From Evtepia sp. (lineage in GTDB: Bacteria > Bacillota > Clostridia > Oscillospirales > Oscillospiraceae), in NCBI GenBank assembly GCA_020025735.1, contig JAHHRP010000091.1, positions 1-7,337 on the forward strand: 7,337 nt of DNA. Reading direction: 5' to 3'. Positions 4,426-7,337 of this stretch are shown one piece after another. How positions within the stretch are numbered: position 1 is the first letter of the stretch; each line of letters starts with the position of its first letter. Under the pieces are notes generated by a model. That model saw only the letters and a program-made list of their open reading frames with translations, was not told the origin of the DNA and did not search any database. A program made the translations under genes and the position numbers.

Positions 4426-6567
4426 TTAGATAAAGAATCCTTTGCCGGAATCTGAGCTTAGGGACAACCCCGTGCTCTCTGAGTAAAGCGCGGTGTTTTG
4501 AAGAATGTAGATGCCATCCTCTAACTGCAATAGATCACCAGCCTGTGTTAAGGCAGTGAGGTGATCTTTGTAGATGGATACACCAAACTGCCCAAGCTGC
4601 CGAAATAGGGAGCGATTCCGTTCTCCCATTCGTAGGCATTGAATCAATTCCTTCCCCTGGTCAAGAGGAACGTAGATGGTTTGGGTGGGGGAGTCGATCA
4701 TGTGGAACTTTTCGGCGATGGCTCGGAAGGGCATCGTTCCGCTTTGTATTTGTTTCAGAATATGATGAGCGTCCTGGGCCTCTTTCCCTTCTAAGTAAAA
4801 TAGGAGTTGAAAATAGGCTTCGATAGCTTCAGGAGAGGTAAAATCTATGTGTTGAGACAGGATTGCTTTGCATGCGTCGATGGCTTTGGAAAAGAGTGGG
4901 GGGACCCTGTTTTCTCCTGTAAAGATCGTGACGATGCTGTCTTCTGCTGGCTGTTTTCCCTCACGATTGCAGCGGCCAGCGGCTTGCAGGATGGCATCCA
5001 ATCCGGCCAGTTCTCGGTAGACTGTCGGGAAATCGACATCCACACCAGCTTCGATCAAGGAAGTCGAGACGACCCGACAAGGGAGTCCCTCTGACAGGCG
5101 GCGGCGGATCTGGGCCAGCTGATTTCTGCGGTGAGCCGGATACATCAGAGTAGACAGATGAAACGTTCCCTCGCCGTTCAAACGGTGGAAAACATCTTGG
5201 GCGCTTTGCCTGCTGTTGACGATGCAAAGAACCTGCTTCTGTTTCTGAAGGGCGCAGGAAAGTGCGTCCCAGGTTAGCTGACCAGCTTGCCGAAAGGTGA
5301 CCCGATGGAAAACGTGCTGTTGGTAGTGCTCCGGTGGACAAAGATCCCGGATGGGATACGACGGCAGGAACTCTTGAAAGAGGGGACCAAGAGCAGGTTG
5401 TGTTGCTGTACACAACACGGCTGAAACACGGTAATGGTGGACTAGCTGTGTGATCGCATGGATGCATGGCCGCAAATAGGGTAGCGGCAGCATCTGAGCT
5501 TCGTCAAAGACTATAACACTACTGGCGATGTTATGTAGCTTGCGGCAACGGGAGGGGCGAAAGTCGAATAGTGACTCAAAAAACTGTACGGCAGTGGTCA
5601 CTACCACAGGCATGTCCCAGTTTTCTGTAGCTTGGATATGCCGGAGGTTTTTAGTGTCAGTTTCACGGTCAGAGTCATAGGTGGTGTTGGAATGATGCTC
5701 CAATACCATATCCGCGCCTAAAATATCGCGGAAAGACTGGGCAGTCTGTTCAATAATGGAGGTGTACGGGATGACATAAATCACTCGCTGCAGACCGTGT
5801 TCTCTGGCGTGAGCTAGGGCAAAAGCCAACGAGGATACGGTTTTTCCACCGCCAGTGGGCACAGTCAAAGAGAAAAGTCCTGGCATCTGTGCTTTGCCTG
5901 CTTGAAGGCAGTCTTTCAAAATGACGCAGCGTTGCTGATCCAGTGTGGTTTGTGGTGGAAACCATCTGGAGATATATCCTTGTAGTCGTTGCCATAACAG
6001 GTCACCTGAGGCGTTTTCGCCGGAGGTCCTGTGTTTTCCAGACATAAAGTTTTCTGTGTCCAGATAGTCTGCATCTACCAGACAGGAGTAAAGCATACGG
6101 GTAAAGAACATTCCGGTTGCTGCATCTGCCATAGTAAAACCAGGTGTGGTGGCTTGCGGCAACTGCACCTCTTTTTTCCAGGCATTGCAAGAGGGGAGCT
6201 TCCCTTTTTTAGCGCGGTTGATTCGGCTCCATAAAGTAGAGCAGTCGGAGGAGTCTGTTTTGTTCCCGCCGTCTGGAAGTCCTCCGTGATGTCCGGCTAT
6301 GGAAAAAGCGGCAGGAATGTGACCGGCCTGAAAGCAGGACCAAGCACCTGCTGTTGCGTGGTCTGCCTGAAGTGATGAGCCATGGAGTCGTGCTTGAAAT
6401 TCTGCGGAATACTTCCCTATGTCATGGGCCAATCCAGCCAATTCTGCTTGAGACTCTCCTTTGAAAGGTTGGGCGAATTCCTTTGCCAGATGAGCAGTGC
6501 CTTTGAGATGGTCCAAAATAGTCTGCTCTCTCCCATCTTCTGCGATGTGAGCAAGATAAATGATCAT
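4426..6567 (-). CDS. cas3: Cas3, HD nuclease-helicase of type I-C
   Basis: Cas3 is recruited by target-bound Cascade, nicks the displaced strand and degrades DNA while moving 3' to 5'. The 713-residue protein has an N-terminal HD domain with His20, the His48-Asp49 pair in AHDIGKYSAEF, His70 in the ADHATAGA segment and His93-His94 in AGHHGGLPDGG. The superfamily 2 helicase follows: Walker A PTGGGKT (237-243), the DEAQ box in VIVFDEAQMLP (355-358), TATQ (387-390), SLIEAGVDVDFP (503-514) and QAAGRCNREG (528-537). The C terminus ends in the usual STGLSLSSDSGKGFFI. All motifs are present, so it should be active. A modest AAGGA lies 10 nt before the ATG at 6567. Only 70 nt separate it from the divergent GNAT gene, and no clear promoter is seen there. 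It is not coupled to cas5, from which 262 nt, creR and a terminator separate it. Confidence 0.97.
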   Translation of the reverse strand: MIIYLAHIAEDGREQTILDHLKGTAHLAKEFAQPFKGESQAELAGLAHDIGKYSAEFQARLHGSSLQADHATAGAWSCFQAGHIPAAFSIAGHHGGLPDGGNKTDSSDCSTLWSRINRAKKGKLPSCNAWKKEVQLPQATTPGFTMADAATGMFFTRMLYSCLVDADYLDTENFMSGKHRTSGENASGDLLWQRLQGYISRWFPPQTTLDQQRCVILKDCLQAGKAQMPGLFSLTVPTGGGKTVSSLAFALAHAREHGLQRVIYVIPYTSIIEQTAQSFRDILGADMVLEHHSNTTYDSDRETDTKNLRHIQATENWDMPVVVTTAVQFFESLFDFRPSRCRKLHNIASSVIVFDEAQMLPLPYLRPCIHAITQLVHHYRVSAVLCTATQPALGPLFQEFLPSYPIRDLCPPEHYQQHVFHRVTFRQAGQLTWDALSCALQKQKQVLCIVNSRQSAQDVFHRLNGEGTFHLSTLMYPAHRRNQLAQIRRRLSEGLPCRVVSTSLIEAGVDVDFPTVYRELAGLDAILQAAGRCNREGKQPAEDSIVTIFTGENRVPPLFSKAIDACKAILSQHIDFTSPEAIEAYFQLLFYLEGKEAQDAHHILKQIQSGTMPFRAIAEKFHMIDSPTQTIYVPLDQGKELIQCLRMGERNRSLFRQLGQFGVSIYKDHLTALTQAGDLLQLEDGIYILQNTALYSESTGLSLSSDSGKGFFI

Positions 6568-6637
6568 GTTCTCTTATTCCTTTTCTTAGTTCCAGATATA
6601 GGCGGTGTAGCGTCTGCTGATGATTGGAGGTTGAGTT

Positions 6638-7120
6638 ATGGATTATCTAATACGAGAAATGAAACAAGGGGAAAATGCTCTACTCAATGATTTTTTGTAT
6701 GAAGCCATTTATATTCCGAAGGGAGGCGAGCCACCTCCCAGATCCGTGGTATCTCTTCCAGAATTGCAGGAGTATATCGTTGACTTCGGAACACAAAAGC
6801 ACGACCGTGCTTTGATTGCGGAGGTAGAGGGGCAGATTGTGGGAGCCGTTTGGGTGCGGATCATGAACGATTACGGACATATTGATGATGACACGCCATC
6901 TTTAGCGATGTCCGTATATCAAGAATACCGTGGGTTTGGCATCGGAACTGCCCTGTTAAAAGAGTTGCTTTTCACTTTGAGAGCACAGGGCTATCCAAAG
7001 GTTTCCTTATCGGTGCAGAAAGCAAATTATGTTGTAACAATGTATCAGGCAGCTGGATTTCATGTTGTCGGTGAAAACGAAGAAGAATATATTATGGTTG
7101 TCGATCTATGCAGGAGTTGA
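6638..7120 (+). CDS. GNAT-family N-acetyltransferase
   Basis: The 160-residue product is a single GNAT domain, a cytoplasmic enzyme moving an acetyl group from acetyl-CoA to an amine. The acetyl-CoA pyrophosphate loop is visible as YRGFGIGTALL (97-107, pattern R-G-x-G-x-G), preceded by strand 4 (SLAMSVYQ). The C-terminal half shows the SVQKANYVVTMYQAAGF segment (125-141), where Asn and Tyr usually contact the cofactor. Strand 3 is GQIVGAVWVRIM (65-76). The N-terminal part includes a distinctive IPKGGEPPPRS stretch (26-36), which recurs in a clostridial GNAT subfamily of unknown substrate. The start is fixed by GGAGG (6626-6630) 7 nt before the ATG. It diverges from cas3 and probably forms a unit with the following zinc-ribbon gene. 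No link with CRISPR function is apparent. Confidence 0.93.
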   Translation: MDYLIREMKQGENALLNDFLYEAIYIPKGGEPPPRSVVSLPELQEYIVDFGTQKHDRALIAEVEGQIVGAVWVRIMNDYGHIDDDTPSLAMSVYQEYRGFGIGTALLKELLFTLRAQGYPKVSLSVQKANYVVTMYQAAGFHVVGENEEEYIMVVDLCRS

Positions 7121-7128
7121 GAAAGAAA

Positions 7129-7337
7129 ATGTGTGAAGAATGCTATTCGGACAAAAATAGAATCACTCCTTTGCTTAACCCGTTGGAGTGTTTAGGAAAT
7201 CACACGCAATATATTTGTGGAACCTGTGGGCGTTGTATTTGTATTGAGCATGACCCAAACAGAGGATTACAAAGGTGGAATTTTCCTTTTAAATCCTTGG
7301 AAATTGCCAAACTCTATTTACGAACTGCTGACTATAC
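7129..7337 (+). CDS. Cysteine-rich zinc-ribbon-like protein (partial, runs off the right edge)
   Basis: Sixty-nine codons are visible and remain open to the window end. Residues MCEECYSDKNR give a first CxxC (Cys2, Cys5). YICGTCGRCICIEHD (28-42) gives a second, dense Cys cluster (30, 33, 36, 38), and a Trp-Phe-rich stretch, GLQRWNFPFKSLEIAKLYLR (46-65), follows. This suggests a small metal-binding protein; I do not recognise a named family or function. The ATG at 7129 is preferred because AGGAG (7112-7116) lies 12 nt upstream, a somewhat long spacing. An ATG at 7108 in the same frame would add seven residues but has no ribosome binding site. It starts 8 nt after the GNAT stop, so the two genes are probably co-transcribed. 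Confidence 0.72.
   Translation, partial: MCEECYSDKNRITPLLNPLECLGNHTQYICGTCGRCICIEHDPNRGLQRWNFPFKSLEIAKLYLRTADY

Larger units (their letters stand above)
4342..4427 (+). ncRNA. creR: CreR-like Cas-regulating guide RNA
   Basis: A CRISPR-like RNA lies alone between cas3 and cas5, antisense to the cas genes. It starts with a shortened repeat (4342-4366): GTCGC, a 4-bp stem CGCA/TGCG closed by a GAAA loop (4344-4355), then the 11-nt handle TGGATTGAAAT (4356-4366) identical to all three array repeats. The spacer-like part begins at 4367 with GTTGATTGGAAGAAGATA. This matches a PAM-flanked site beside the cas5-8-7 promoter at 17 of 18 positions. A strong hairpin (4391-4418) then ends the unit. Guides of this design (CreR) are known in other type I and type V loci, where Cascade or Cas12a loaded with them represses its own operon. 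Cas5c should cut after G4355 to release the handle. The base before the spacer in the gene itself is not a PAM, so it should not target its own DNA. Function is inferred; the match and motifs are visible. The exact 3' end is uncertain because the T tract is short. Confidence 0.88.

Noticed and set aside
6619..6633. Second partial match to the creR seed (GATTGGA) in front of cas3 and GNAT
   Set aside because: The three bases before it are GCT, not TTC, and there is a mismatch at seed position 2 as well as at 11, so Cascade targeting is not expected.

Overview
The window is a degraded but partly active-looking type I-C CRISPR-Cas locus, almost entirely on the minus strand. The host is probably a mid-GC Gram-positive anaerobe of the Clostridia (Oscillospiraceae-like). 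This rests on AGGAGG-type ribosome binding sites, the I-C repeat and Cas protein style, and the flanking small zinc-ribbon and GNAT proteins; the genus cannot be fixed from sequence alone.

Layout from right to left, in the direction of cas transcription. A zinc-ribbon-like gene (partial at the right edge) and a GNAT acetyltransferase gene lie on the plus strand and diverge from cas3. cas3 is full length. After it comes a 262-nt intergenic control region, then the coupled operon cas5c - cas8c (with an internal cas11c start) - cas7c. Behind cas7c the adaptation genes have collapsed. cas4 and cas1 are reduced to one 49-codon fusion scar (about 11 codons of cas4 joined to about 37 codons of cas1). 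cas2 is complete in outline but carries two single-base frameshifts. A leader and a short array of three diverged repeats and two spacers follow, then the first codons of a small zinc-ribbon protein at the left edge.

The most notable finding is in the cas3-cas5 gap. A plus-strand promoter with an extended -10 reads straight into a shortened CRISPR repeat, whose 11-nt 3' handle is identical to the array repeats. The repeat is followed by a spacer-like stretch and a hairpin terminator. The first 18 nt of that spacer match, 17 of 18 with the only mismatch at position 12, a site about 115 bp away immediately upstream of the cas5-8-7 promoter. That site is preceded by a perfect I-C PAM (TTC). The match stops abruptly after position 18, and the full Cascade footprint would cover the -35 box. 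This is the architecture of a Cas-regulating guide RNA (CreR): Cascade loaded with this short-match RNA should bind but not cleave its own promoter, so the interference operon represses itself and is released when crRNAs or anti-CRISPRs occupy Cascade.

Taken together, the locus has lost spacer acquisition but keeps every interference gene, the small-subunit start, the processing handle and an autoregulatory guide. It looks like a frozen, self-controlled effector rather than a dead remnant.
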